This document shows, piece by piece, positions 1-14,500 of a stretch of 64,000 nucleotides of DNA. Source of the stretch: Atopsyche davidsoni (taxonomy: Eukaryota; Arthropoda; Insecta; Trichoptera; Hydrobiosidae); contig JAILWY010000011.1 of NCBI GenBank assembly GCA_022113835.1, positions 5,890,001-5,954,000 on the forward strand, written 5' to 3'. Positions within the stretch are counted from its first letter, which is position 1, and the number at the start of each line of letters is the position of its first letter. Under the pieces are notes generated by a model. That model was not told the origin of the DNA. It ran no database searches and saw only the letters and a program-made list of their open reading frames with translations. The translations under genes were made by a program, and so were the position numbers.

Positions 1-3000
1 AGGCAATTACATGAATCAATTTCTTTTCAAATATTAAAAGTAAGCTCATTGTAAAGTACGAAAATAAACTGTATCTCTACAGCAAGAAAATATTTTATAT
101 AAGGTCGCTATTGGATTGTTTGGTTGTCAGTGGTGTCGCAGCGTGTGCAGACAACTTCAACGTATTTATATAGAAGAACCATTAAACATACTGTTAATCG
201 ACCGTCTACCGCGCTAAATCACAGCTATCAACCGTAAAAATTCAGACACGTCGTAACCAAACTACAAAGCATAAGAACAAGTTGCGTAAACAAGGCAGGC
301 TTCATTATTTAGCGCCTAGGAAGTTAGCGAGCAGACGAGGGGGTAGGGAGGCAACTTTTTCGCCGGAGCTATATTTCTGGGGTAATTTTATCTTTCGGGG
401 TATCTTTTGAAACATCTACAGCCGAGTTTCGGCACGGCAGGTACCCGCGTGTCTTTCGCCACTAATTCCGACTGGAAACAGGCACTGGGAATTTCGGAAT
501 GTTTTTACGTAGTTGCCCTCGGCGAGCTCGCCCCTGCCTAGCCGTGATTTACCTGCGCCGGCCGTATCGCTCGCCGCTACCTGTCGCTGCCGTTGCATCC
601 TTGCAGAGGTAAAAACTGCGACTGTTTGATCGATTTCGTTTAATTGAATGCGAGAATTCGCGAGCCGATGGGATGATAAGGATGAAATAGTTTTATTTCC
701 ATACCAACGCGCTGATATCATTTTTTTCTGTTGTCACAATGCATTGTGCCTTAAGGGTAGCAAAGAATGACTAAGCTTATAACATTACGAAAAATATCAC
801 AGCGATTTTTTTCGTTATTAATACAAACACAAAATAATAATGAAATTCTTATACTGTATTATTTTTTTTTGAATATTAAAACAAGTGATAAAATCTCTTA
901 CTGCAAATTTATTTTCGAGATGCCCGCGGTGTGTAGCCCGTGTTTGCATATACAGAGTCGGTTCAGAATCTGGCAATTATGACAAATTTTTATGCAGGTC
1001 TCGTAGGATAATTCCGTTTTCATAATCCGTAAAAAATATTTAAAATATAATCACAAAAAGGGATGAGAGGAAGGAGCGCGCGGGACACGTATGCAAATCG
1101 ATACGCCCGGGGAAAAATTACGGAGCGCTCCTTTTTAAATACGGTCTTTTTTAAATATTCATACGAGCGAGAAAAAATAGCCATTAGGTTCCTAATAAAT
1201 TAGCGCTGTAGACATCTGAGCTAAGGGTTAAAGGGACGTACCCCGGGCCCGCGCTTCCCCCTCTCTCCCCCGCCCCTATCGACATCTGTCTCTCTCCCCC
1301 CGGCAAAAACCAAAGGGGCGCTTTTTGTCCCTTTCCCTCAAATGAATGACGTCTAATTTTCGGAAATATTTTTGGGTTATCTTTGAGCTGTGCCCTCAGT
1401 GCAGAAATTTATCCGGAATTAGCCATATTTTGATATTTTAGATTTTAACCCTTTTTGATTAAGTTAATTTGTATAGGTATCCGCCCGATCCATTGATCAA
1501 CATCTTACCTCTTAATAATAATAATAATCAAATTCTTTAATGTTTCTGGCCCAGTCTTCGAGTCACAGCCTCCGTGGTAGATAAGTTCACTTGACTTTTA
1601 AATCATCTTTTTATATAAGAAATTGGTATAATTTACATTTAAAAAAAAAACAAATAGTTTCAATCCACAAAATGCTGTTTTGATAATATGTAAGCTTTAT
1701 TGCTATTTCGGCTGATATTTTGAAACTGTTAACAGATATGTGGTATTCAAAATATATGTTGACATATTTATATTTTAAATAAAAAAAGATATTTCCGTTT
1801 GAAATATCATTGTTATTTTTTATTAATATTTAATGTTTGAGTTTTGCCTTCATTACAGTTATGAGGTGTCTCATTTCTTGTATCGATGTGTATATTCATG
1901 CTACGATGACATAAGGGATAACTGAATATATTTTCCATACGCATATTGATGTTAGAAAGGGGTTAGCGTTACTTGAATTATTAATCAAAGTCGGCTGTAC
2001 TAGTATAAAGGCCGTAAATATGATACTCAGGATTATTTAAAACCACTTGCAATATTTTATATTTTGTACAAAAATTCAAAGTAAATAACTTAAATACTAA
2101 AATAATTTTTTTATATAAAAACACAAACATAAATTTAAAAAATTGAATTTCATATTTCTTTTATCAATCTAATCAATCAAACTTCGTCGATTCTCACGGC
2201 TTGCCAATTTTAATTAAATTTATTTTTTAATGACCTCATCAAGATCACGCAAGGGGTGGGCTGCCGATTTTTCGATCATCATTCCTTGACAACTCTCGAT
2301 GCATAGCAAAGGGGAAGGAGTACGAGGGGGTGTAAGGGACGGTCCCCTCCGGCCTCCGTCCACCTCCACGCACCCCCTAGAGAAAAAGGGTTGCAGAGAT
2401 GCCGCTTTTTAGGGGCACCCCTATTAACGAAGGGCCTGCAATTTAAATATGCTTGATTATTATTATTATTTGTTTTTAATATGAGATTTAGATATTTTGA
2501 AAAACATCACTAGTATTAAATCTTGCACGTTTCAAAATATCTCATTGATTAGTAAACCCTTTTAAAAAAACCTGTTATTTTGAATCGAGTAAACATCATT
2601 TTATTACTTATTTTTAATATTACATGCTTTAACTAAAAGCAGTTTATTTACTGAAGTGACTTTAATGTGACATTTTTGTTAATTTTTTTGCATAATTTTC
2701 TTCAATTGTAAAAGTATACTATTGATGATCGAAAATCTGACTATTTAGCGTTTATCAAAATATTATACTCTAGCGTACGATTAAAATTTTTATTGATATA
2801 AGTAGCAAATATGCTTCTTTTGGGGTTTCAATTCATCATGAAGGAGTGAGCAAAAAAATACATTTTTTGATGCAACCCTTATCCTTGGGTCCCAGAATAA
2901 GGGTGCGCGGGGGTGGCTGATTGGGGGGAGGGTCCGGCCCGCCGGCTAATTATTTTATGCCTTATGATGTCGGAGCCAGGGATGTGTGAACGGACTATAC

Positions 3001-3689
3001 CTACCCCGTCCTCCGTGCCAATACATATGTGCATGTACACCCTCTCGCTCACCCTGAAAGGACCAATTTTAAAAAATTCATTTGCGTGATTTTTTTTTTA
3101 AATTGAATTTATTTTATTTATAACACAACGTACTTGATATTTTTTTTTATGCAATTTTATTCTACAGATTTTTTTATTTTTGATATCAAGATTTTTAAAC
3201 TATGCACTTTTCAAATAATCAGTTTAATACACAATTTAAGTATGTACGCATATATATGTCGGATAATTAAATAGAATATATAATTTTTAGTAAAAACTCC
3301 GTTCGTACGTACATATCGCACATATGACAAATGCCTTCTCGGGTGGGGTCTGCAGACGAGTTACGCGCCTCAGTGCTTCCCAACCCATTCTTGCCCGTCT
3401 CCCGCCGCCCCTCCCCCGGATTATATTTTCGGTCACTCTTGTGGGGTGGCATTAGCTACCCCCGACCCCCAGCCCACCCACTCGCCCGCGGTCCGAAGAT
3501 AACACCGAAGGGGTAAATAAAAAGTAAATACACACCTATTTGCATTTCGTCTGCTATTCGTGTTTTTTCTTGTATTTACTCTTATTCTATTGATTAATTC
3601 TTTACTTAAAAAAAAAAATTACAATTTTTGATGTTATAATGTATTACAGATTTACCGTGCAATTATTATTATATCAATTACTTACAATT

Positions 3690-3716
3690 GTTTTTTTTTT
3701 GTTCACAGGTAAATGC
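3690..3716 (+). promoter_or_regulatory. Candidate recursive (ratchet) splice site
   Basis: A pyrimidine run of ten T followed by GTTCACAG is joined directly to GTAAAT, so a 3' splice site (AG at 3707-3708) abuts a 5' splice site (GT at 3709-3710). After splicing to this point the donor would be rebuilt as ...AG|GTAAAT. This zero-length-exon layout is the known signature of recursive splicing in long insect introns. The donor half is good but not perfect (GTAAAT rather than GTAAGT). The reading frame downstream stays open for more than 30 codons, but I saw no good donor that would close an exon there. Confidence 0.45.
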
Positions 3717-6700
3717 GAAACCAACCCTACAGTATACAGTATCTTCAAAAGAACTAAGTACTCTTTTTACTTACATTAAATACAATTTACTGACACGTTG
3801 TATATTTTAAATATAATTAATGAGCATTTTCAAGTCGACTTGGGGCTATCTGCATTGACCATCGCTCAGTACCAGAATAATTTTTCATATGCAATACAGT
3901 AGGCATTTTTTTATAAATAATAATAATTTTATTTTCTACAGTAGAAAAGATATTGCAATCTTCTAACAAATACTTAAATGAACACAAATAAATAATAATT
4001 ATGATTGATTATATATTATTAAACAATCTCTCATTCTAACACGAGACATGGCGTCTGGCCGGATGTTCACTTAAAACGGAAACACACGCTTCGGAGCTTT
4101 TTCAAATTCTGTCAATAATTTAACAGGCGTGTCGTTTTTGGTGAGCCGTCAGTACAAATTAAATATATTTAAAACCTGTTTGATGATCTAACAGATGTAT
4201 TAACATATGTTTGTTACACTTCAAATAATTTTTCCCATGCTCTAACTTATGTAAATCACGCCTCCGAGAGCTTTTACCAGAGCTCTCTGTCTGACGCCGC
4301 CGACTTTCAGTTTTACCCATCCAGTGCATTGTAGGCTTTGATTTGACCATCACTATATGAAATATCAAATTTCAGTCTATACACTTTTTTGCGTTACTGA
4401 TTCCGAAATATTTACCTGTTAAGAATTGCATGTTGATTCAATTGTACAATAAAATAAATGCAGTTTTCTACTCGTACAAAATTTTGCAGTCCAAAAATAC
4501 TCTTGAAAATTATTACGATCTATATACCTGCTGTTCGCGGGGCAAATATAAAAATGTATTTATTGTGTTGCGGTACAGATGTTTTCTTCAAATTAAATTA
4601 GTAAAATTATTATTTTTTAATTGTTTTAAAATTAACAAAGTCTAATGTGTCGTATCAATCGAACGGGTTTGCCACACAATAAGGGTGTGTCTACACGATA
4701 ATGTACTTTTCAGGGACGACCCTCCTGCGGGTCGCGTCGTTAGCAAATACGTACCTGTGCGGGGTCGCAAATGGACCGGCTGACCCCAAATCATCCGCCA
4801 TCTTTATTTTTATTCCCTCCTCCCCCCCCCCACCCCATGAAACCTTTTCGCCGATTGCGGTTTTTGATGACGTGTTTCCCTACCTTTTTCGGATAATATA
4901 TAAAACATGTATACACTGCTATCCAGATTTTACATGACACACAACCTCAGTCTAAAAGTGTTCATGATTTGTATGGATATATCACATAGACACTGTGTAT
5001 GCTTGGTAGTTCAGAGTTTTATTCAACAAGAAGAAGTGACTCAATTTCGTGCTTTCCTATATAAGCGATTCCAAACTTTTATTACAATTTCGTTAATTCT
5101 AATTAAGGGGCAACCAGTCGCGAGTCACTCCCGATGCTTCTGATTGGCGGAATCCAATTTGCACGGTCGCAGTGCAGGCGCCCGTCTTAACCCTCGCGCT
5201 GTATCGGTATTGTGTATTTAAATTCAAATTTCAGGACGGTAAGATGGCGACATGCCCCCCCTCCTTCTCACTTTATTAAGTTGATAGAATTAATTCATTA
5301 TCGAGTAATTGTCTTCCGAAGTTTCGCGCTTCGCGCGCGACTTGCGACATCTGTCATCCCTCGCGGCAGGTGACTGCGCTGCACCCGCCTGGAGAAAGAG
5401 AACCCTTGCTACCCGAGGAACGATGCTCGATCTATTGCCTTCCATTGGTAACCCTATCGAAGTATGAACCAGATTTAATAACTTGCCAGCATAGCGACTG
5501 CCATCACACCCCGAGGCTTTACTATAATTTAAAAAAAAAAAATGCTAGACAGTTGTGCTGACGAACAAAAAACATTTCAATATTTTTTTCATGGCTAAGG
5601 GTTATTATTTGTAGATATGCTCAGAAGCACACACCTGAAAATTCACAGTCAATTATTTGGTATGGAGTAAATGTGAACTATTACCTAATAAAGCTCCCAA
5701 TTAAGGGTGGATTCTGTGCAACACGAGAACGCGCGCCCCTATCTGCTTTGGCGTCGCTTTTTGTCGCTTTCTTCCCTTTTTCCTCAGTCTTGCGCCCCCA
5801 CGCAGGCATTAATTATACCTGCCGTCCCTAAGCCGGCCGAAATTAAGAGCCATTTTGTTGGCAACTTCGGCAAACTTGGATTTAGTATCGAGATCTAAGG
5901 TATTGGGAAGTTGGAGCGTTTAAGGCGTCGAATTTATTCATTATTGGCTGAAATGTTTGACTTTCGTTGCGAACTTCTGATGCCTTGCGATGTAATCTTA
6001 AATTCCCAAAGGACTGTCGATCTCGGGTGACGGATAATCTGCGAAAAAGTTGATTATAATATAGAATTTCTACTTTAATGTTAACTTTACATAAAAAAAA
6101 TATGTATCAACATCTACTCAAATATTTAGTTTTGTTAAAAATATTTCTTGGGTTAAAGGCTATGTACATAAGCGCTTAAACGTTTTAATATACGCGTAGT
6201 CGATAAACCTGTTTTTTTTTTTTATATTAAGCATTTTCATGCTAAACATAAAACGTTTCAATTCCGGTACAGGTGTAAAAAAATCATGCATTGACGCAAA
6301 AAATAACTTGACTATTTTGAAATCGTTTTATGGTGTGGATTTTAACTTTGTAGAGTTTCTTAGTTAATTTCTGTTTGCTTAAGGTTAAATAACGTTTTTA
6401 AAAAGTAAATTTGCATGTGTACTCATCACCCCAGGCTCCTCCGGTTATTGCGGAGTCTCCGCCGGCGCGAGATGCCTTGCCTGTAAACAGCGCGGGGGAG
6501 AGAGGGGTAAGCCGGAGCAAACATGAATAATAGATTTTTCGATTAACGACTTTGAGTCTTTTGAATGAGATGCCTCCACGGCACATCACTGCATCGCTAT
6601 TAGCATCATGAGTAAAAAACAAACATTTCTAACAGCGAAAAAATATTTTGTTTATAGGAACGTATTTTTTTTTGCATTAAACTGCGTTATTTTGAAGGCT

Positions 6701-8260
6701 TAAACTGATTAAATCAACCTTACGTAAATAAGTAAACTTTCCTAAATTAAATACTTATAAACTGAAAACCTGTTAAAATAAAGGTTTTAGTTATTCTTAT
6801 CTTTAAACATACAAATTGACATGAAGGGATTTTTAAAAGTACTTATTTAAAGAAAAAAAGAACTTCTTTCAATATTAATATACTATTATATATAATTTTA
6901 CTTAAGTGGCTTTAACCCGTTCGCCCAGCAACCCAAAACGAATAAAAGCAGACATCGTTATCCATATTAACCGTTCGATTGTGCCTCCGGGGTTGCGGGG
7001 AAAGAACAGTAGTGATAATTGGCTCCAATGCCGAATGCAAAGCCACCTTATTATGTATGGCATCACAGAGGCGGACTGGGAATATTGCATAATAAAAAAT
7101 AAATTTTTATTTACATAAAATACTAAAAGCAATCAAGCTTTGAATGTTAATATTTAATAAATAAAACCATTAAAATTTCTAGTTGCATCCTTGGTTCCCT
7201 TAAAATACTGTTTCATTTATTGAATCAGGACCATCGAGTCCTGGCGTGCGAGCAGGACACACAGCTCTGTCCCCGTGCGAGAGAAAGAGACAGCGACACG
7301 TGTTTCTCCGATTTTCCATAGACGTTTTGTATCTCTTAATTCTGCGTTGTGTTAGTAGAGAGGAGGGAAAGAGACGGATGCCGCCTGGACAGGGGTGGAG
7401 AACTGCATCCTAAACAATTAAAAATATTATTATTTCAGTCGATTCATACCATTATAAGTTTTAAAAAATTGTAAATTTATATGATGCATTGATAATCTAA
7501 ACAGCCGGAATACCTTTTAAGAGCTTTCAGTCTCGAGATACCACTGAAAAGCGAAAGCATTTACAACAAATCATAACCGTGTATATAATGTAATAAATGG
7601 GTTATAAAAAACATATTTGCTGATAAGTTGGGAACATTTATTATATTGTATAATACTATTTTATTATATTAAGCTTTGTTTTATTTAAAAAAATACATGA
7701 GACTTGAAACCTTATTTAACACTTACACAAATAAAACAATACAAAATTTATTATAAATTCAGTTCAATTCAAGACAAGTATTTCCTTGTGACCCACCTCG
7801 ATCGAATAGATAAAAAATTCAACAATAAATATATACGTATTAAATCTGTATAGATTGGTTCCAATGCCATTAGTTGTCTATCTCTCTCTGGCGCACTCTC
7901 TCCTTGTCTGATTCATGCATGTGTACGTACGGACTTTTAATTCACTTAAACAATTATAGCTTTAGTTTTAATCCGATCAAACGTTTTCGAGACGCGTGCT
8001 CGAGTGTGGGTGCGTCGGGACGCCCTGCCGAGAGTGTGTTGGTGCGCGGGGAGGGACGCCCGTAGAGATGCAGATGTATCGGAGAATAATAGAGACCGGC
8101 AAAGACAAATTACTGCTACTCTACCAAACGTACCAACCCTTTTATTCGCGGAATCGAGTTAATGGATAAAATTTATATATGTTCATGTGATCATCATATT
8201 TAGTCATTTTGCATCGAAGTATAATGAAATTTTAAATAAATCTACTATAATAATAGCCAT

Positions 8261-8276
8261 TGTGTGTGTGTGTGTA
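8261..8276. repeat. TG dinucleotide microsatellite
   Basis: Seven TG units in a row followed by TATG. Ordinary intronic simple repeat. Confidence 0.9.
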
Positions 8277-10529
8277 TGTTTATTTTTTTCGTTCTCTATA
8301 GAATATCTTAAAAGATACAACGCTGATTTTTTGCACGTAAGTTTAGTAAATTTTTCCGCAGCTATGTGCCGAATTTCAAGACGATAAGATAATATTTTTA
8401 TTCATAATCTAATTAAATAAAACTATCAAATATGCTTTATGTATGAATTATATGATTCTGTTGTTCACAGCGAGAATTTCAAATTTAGAATTTTTACAAA
8501 AAAAACAAAATATGATGCTTCTAAGAAATTTCCAGTTTATGTCAGCTTGACACAAGTACCAATTTTATTGTTTAGTTGTGTTAGAAATTATTAATCACAT
8601 CATTAATAACTTAAAATGCCTCCTAAAAAAATAACACCGTCTAAGCACAGCAAACGTAATTAAAAAGAATAGCACAATTGAACGTGATAAAGACTGCATC
8701 TAATAAATAACAGTGCAGTGAAAGTGATTTGTTGTTTGTGAGACGAAATGTGATATTTCCTAGAATGGCTTTGCTTTCGAAATTAATATCCGGTTATTCA
8801 AAATATATGTGTACAAAATGTGCATCTAATTGTCAGCCAAACATATGTTCAAACACTATTGCATCGTTCATTGAATACGTCATTTTATGACGGGCTACAT
8901 TTCTAGTATATATATAATGGCCATATATACAAAAATGGTTACATGGTAATAAGTTTGTCAATGTATCGATCACGTTACAGCAACTCTTCTTCAGGAATGT
9001 GTTGCAAATAATATCAATATACAATGAGCTGGACAATTGGGATTTGCGAAACGTTTAATACACGAATACCAATAAAACTAAAAATATGTTTTGAGTAAAC
9101 TTAAAAACATGCTGCGATACGGTTTTGGTCTATATACTAAACCGTCAGTTATGACACCTTGGTTAGGTGAGGTTATGTTGTGCATTTTGTTTAATATTCG
9201 GATAGGAAATTGTTTAATTGTGTACTGTGAGATTATTGCTTGTGGGCACATCGAAATGTGAATGGATTTAAATAACTCCACAGGCAGAGGCGACAGCTCT
9301 TGTCTGTGCTTTTTGTCTCGCGCTAATCGGCACGCCGCTCAGTGCAAGACGACGCCGAACGGATGATGTGATTAAGGCAAAGATTTGCCAGCAGAATGAC
9401 AAATTACTTATATAAATATACATTGTATATCAGAAATTCGCTTAGTAATAAACACGTAATGCTTAAAACTCTCATTATTACTTCAATTAATATATATTTT
9501 TTAAAGATGTCAAAATAACACGTTATCACAAATATAACATTTTCAGGTGCCCAAAACGGGTTTTGGAGCAAATGCGATAGTCAAAAATATATAAATTACG
9601 TGGTACTCAATAAGGGTTGGAAATTTTCCAATATTGTAAAACATCCAGAGGCTGCTGTCACTTTCCCGATGATACGTTCGAACAAGAGACTTTGTATTCG
9701 CGGGGGTGGCTGGGGAGCCTCCCCCATCGCGCCCCGCCGTAAGGGCTCTCCAGATATCGAACATCTGCTATGACGAGAGAATTAATTGATTGCCGTTCCA
9801 TTGCACGATATTAGTGAAGCAAATGATATGGAAAACTGGAGTTCGCTGAGGCATTGTCTCGCAGCGGAGCCTTCGTCAATACACCGATTCACTGTGCGCG
9901 CGGGGTAGCGGTTTTAATTCTATTTATATCCGCTTTCGGTCTAATCAGATTTGCGTAAAATACCATTAAATCTTGTGGATTAATAAAATTTCCGCAAAAT
10001 TACATCCAATGAAAAAGTCTTGTGCATATATTATTTCACAATTATATTTAACAGTTAAATTGATTGAGTAAATTATTAGTATATTTGTGCAACATTAATT
10101 ATAAGAAAGATTTGCATTTGTTGTGGGTTTTTACTGGCATCAGATTTTTGCCATAAAGATTAATATTAAAATTGTGTTCTTGAATACCCAAGCATATAAT
10201 AATATAAATAAATATTTAATAATACATCTACAATATTGTGACAGTACATCAAATAACACTCTTCTCTTGTTACGTAACTGGCATAGCCAATAATTAAAAA
10301 ACTTTTTTTTGGCAATTCGGAATATTTTAACAAAATTTAAAAAAAAACCACGACTTGAGATTATAAGTATTGCATTTAACTCTATAAATTCAATCAAGAG
10401 TCTGCCAATTAAAAAAAATATTAAATAGCAAATATGCTAACTGCATTTAATCAATTCTTAATAAATAATTTCCAAACTTTATACACACAAAATAAATAAT
10501 TCACCATCGCATTGATTAAAGCCCCTCAG

Positions 10530-10800
10530 ATCCGCCGATGAGGCGGGGGGGGTATTTTTAACCCTCGGCTGATTTTGCTCTGGCGTATTCCCTGATACGT
10601 TCAACCCTTTGCGGACCGGGGGTGTCTCTTCACGACTGAGCTGCCCCGCAAAGGAGAGCTATTTTCTTCCCTCGGCCGCGTTTTCAGATTCTTCCATTGG
10701 CGGCGGCGCGCCTCGTCATCCGGAGGCCGCTCGTCTCATTAGCTCCGATATGTTGTGATTTGGTCCAAATTGATCGCGAGACGCTCTCCCCTTCCCCACC
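10530..10800. promoter_or_regulatory. GC-rich intronic island
   Basis: A block much richer in G, C and CpG than the AT-rich flanks, without a long open frame. It contains an inverted CCAAT-type motif (ATTGGCGG at 10696-10703) and a stretch of CpG-containing words. A regulatory role is inferred only from composition contrast and motif content; it could also be old exonic or repeat-derived sequence. Confidence 0.25.
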
Positions 10801-11427
10801 CCATAAGCCAGTCCCGAAAAGGTTAATTTATAAATAGACTTATTATAGAATCAGTGTCTATTTTACTGTATTATCCCGATTAGTTCAAATATCAAGGGAC
10901 TCCTAATTTTTATTCTACAGCTGTCAAATCCGCTTATAAATCTAATTTTCATTGAAACTTAACATTTAAAATGAAAATTTAATAATAATTAGAGTACTTT
11001 TATTAATTGACTTGATATAAAACGTATTTTGATTGCAATACATTTTTTTTTTTTAATAATTCAATCATTAACGAGGAGTTCCCGAGATTCAAAGCCCTTG
11101 CCCTCGTAGACGGAGCGGAGCGTCTCGACCGCAAGACAACAAAGCTTTCTGGTAGTATGCACCATGAGTCGTTCATAATAGTGAATATATCATACGAGTT
11201 CCAAGAAAGTAGTGTTCTATTGACTTCGCGAAGGTTCTAAGTGGCCACCTCCCCGCGCTAATGAAAGCCGTCTGTGAAAGAGAGATTTACGCGAGCGGTG
11301 TATCGTGAATGATAATATTTGTTCTACAACTATAATTCATACCTGTATGCAAGTTTATGAGGTAAATTAATTAAAACTTCACAAACAAGGCTAGGTATTA
11401 AAAAAAATATACATATTTCATCTTCAA

Positions 11428-11500
11428 GTGCCTCTCACAAAAAAAGGTTGGTGACCATCTTATTGAACACATGTCTGTCTTACTAATTCCCGACTTCAAC
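11428..11500. repeat. Fragment of dispersed retrotransposon tail
   Basis: CTTCAAGTGCCTCTC, then AAGGTTGGTGACCATCTTATTGAACAC. This matches the order of words seen in the copies at 15.8, 25.0, 46.6 and 59.1 kb (CTTCTTC..GTGCCTCTC..GGTTGGTGACCA..CTGAACACAT). A short, worn copy of that family. Confidence 0.5.
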
Positions 11501-14500
11501 AACTTAAAGAATATCAGATACTTAATTTTTTTTTAGCTATATCCACTTTTCGTGACTCAATCGCGATATCATGTTTCTAAAAAAAGCATGCTTTGAAATC
11601 TTTCAAAAATATTTTAATTCACAGAAATTGAATGTAACAACCTCTGACAGAAGTATCAAATGTAAAGTAGAAAATGAAGAGCTAACTCAAACTCCGCTCG
11701 GAGGGGAGGGAATCACTAATAACATCGATGTTCAGTAATAAAGTAAGCCGCTCTCTACCTGACAGGGCAGCCGAGCTTTTGATTAACTAAAAACTTCCAA
11801 ATTAGTCGCCGACGGTCGCGGGGCTGGCGGGGAGGGATGCTGCCCGCCTGGAGATTAAGCGAGCAATGTCGCGAAGGGATGAATTTAAACCGTGCACAGC
11901 CTCGAGGAAACTGAACGTTTAGTTTTTGTTTGCTGTTTAATTAGTTAATGGTTTTTTTTTTGTGTGACGATGTAGCTTGTTATATTTGCACGATGTGCAT
12001 CAAATCAGTTGTTGAAATGCATAAAGATTATTTTTTAATAAAAAAAAATGATTTAAGAAAAGAAACAAAAATTTGAGCATTTATTGTTTATTTATAACTT
12101 TAAGAAAAGGTACACAAAAATTATTTGTGAATAACTTTTCATATGTCTTTGTGACAATTGTGCACAGTGATTTTGTAATGCACAGCCTAAATTTTTTATT
12201 GAGAGGTACAACGGGTTGAATTTCTATACTCCAATTAACTTTATAATAATTTTTCGGTAGTCGATAGAAAAACAGGTGATATATTCCAATCGGTGTACAA
12301 GATCTATCTTAATACGACACGAGCCACTGAAAAAATTCCAAACATTCACACTATACATTTTCGCATTCACAAATCTCAAAACCAGATTTATTTTTGAAAG
12401 TGTCCCTGTGTTTTTAACGCCAGTATAAAACTATTAGTATCCTTCCCATAATCCGCGGCGTAAAAAATCTGAAAAGAAATTTAAAACCGAACCTCGTAAA
12501 TCTACGAATTTTATTCTGTTGGTACATGTTTTAATGGGCGCGAGTCGCCGGACTAATCCTCCTGCGAGTGTTCTAAGACGCGAAATAATAAACAAAAAAT
12601 GACATTCATGCTTTTAAAAAATGTTTCTTTAAGACTACTAGATAAATAATATACGCTTGTTCGATGTTCCGAATAAATTAAAAGTAATTTTCACTCATCA
12701 CTTATTTTTTAAAAAGCGCTGACATTCGGTTCATGTATATAATTTTAAATCGGCTTTGAAATTAATAACCACCGTCTTGAAGAGATCTGCGGCAATTATT
12801 TTTGTAACTCATTACTTTACATACAGTTTTTTTTTGCATTGGAAATTTATCAAAATTAAAAAATATATAAAGCTGTAGGTGGTGGCTTTTTATTTTCTTT
12901 TCGACCGTTTTTTCAACGACTGCATCCAAGCCAAGGACTGTCGCTGATTTAAACTAATGTAGCAGTGGACAATCAGATTTAATAACTTAATTTGTTGAAT
13001 GGTAATGACTGATGCGACTGTTTAGCCTTCTATGCGTAACAGCCCTTCCCTATCTGACTAATTCAATAAATAAATTAGTACATCATTCTTTTCAAATTAT
13101 TATTATTTTTTATTATACACTCATGCTCTCGATATATACAATAGCGCATTATTACCATGTGTTTTTTTATATTAATATGCTGGTATTTTTTTTTAATGGT
13201 TGTGTTCTTTATCTGTTGATATAAAAATAGCAACACATCTCAAATGCATCAATTCCACTCATAGCACTTTCTTCCAAGATCCATATCTTTGAACCACATA
13301 TAAATATGGAAAAGGCTTGTACGTTTTTTAATGATTTAATATCTCTATTTTGATAATAAGCTAATGCGGTGAGCAGGTTTATTCTTCCACTGGGTTGATT
13401 GTAATCGCTGGTGTAATTTTTAACCGTTCCCAATATGCTAGGAATCTCTCTACTTTTCATTCTTGTTTGTTTGGCCGGCTACAATTTCCTCGCTCACAAT
13501 CACAATTTACCGAGTCTCACATAAGATAGCCATCGCGTCTTCCGCCATAATCGTAAAATTCGAAACGCTTCCGTTTTTAACGGTAAATGGGACGCGGCGA
13601 GAATGCTTTGTTGTGCACACACCCAGTGTCCCCGGCGCGCGTCGGATCACCTCTTATGTTTTATTCAAGAATTGAAACAATAAAAAAATAACAGTTCACG
13701 CCGGTCTCGCGTCGAGCCCGGGCCGGGATCTGTCGCCGTCTCCCTCAGCCTCTTCCCGGATCCGGAGACGGCGATACATGAGCCGCGCTCGAATCGGAAA
13801 GGTTTTTTTTTTTTTTTTCGTTTTTAATTCGGAACGAGGCGCAAACTGATTCGAGATTATTTTACAATTATTTTCCATGCTCTAGTTAATTTTAATCGCT
13901 TCGAAATTTAATTCGGTATTTACTGTACGGGTGCTCTGTGTACGTGCTTTTTAATTCAATATTTAAATACTGCGAGCAATTATAATGAATAAAAAACAGG
14001 AATTGTGTTTTTACGTGAATTATGACTGAGATGTACGCTTCTGGTACAATGAACTTTGTATAACATGATTCTTTACGAATTTTAATACATATTGATTCCT
14101 CTTGCCAAAAAAAGCAAAGCGTAGTCCAGTTGTTGGCACACTTGTTTACCAATCCGAGTTTGAGTCCGCGTAAAGTGCATTGCTTACATAATAATTTTGT
14201 TGTTTTAACTTTTTTCTAGCATTTTCTGAGCTTAGCTTGCTCTTATGTATATTTTCATTGTTATGGTTGTAACTCTTATAATACTTGACCACATTTGCTT
14301 TCAATCTGTTATCTTTATTTTATTTTTTATAAACCACGTATGCGCTTTTAATACTTATTTTTTCATAAATTCTTGATTATTCAAAATATATATATATCAA
14401 TATAAAAAATAGTTTTATAATATTGTGAAACCAATTTTAAAAATACCATAAACACAATGTACAGATAACCTGACCGCAGCGTACTGGATAAAATTAATAC

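Noticed and set aside
13690..13800. GC-rich block as a coding exon on either strand
   Set aside because: No splice-site pair keeps an open frame, and the peptide is arginine-rich low complexity.
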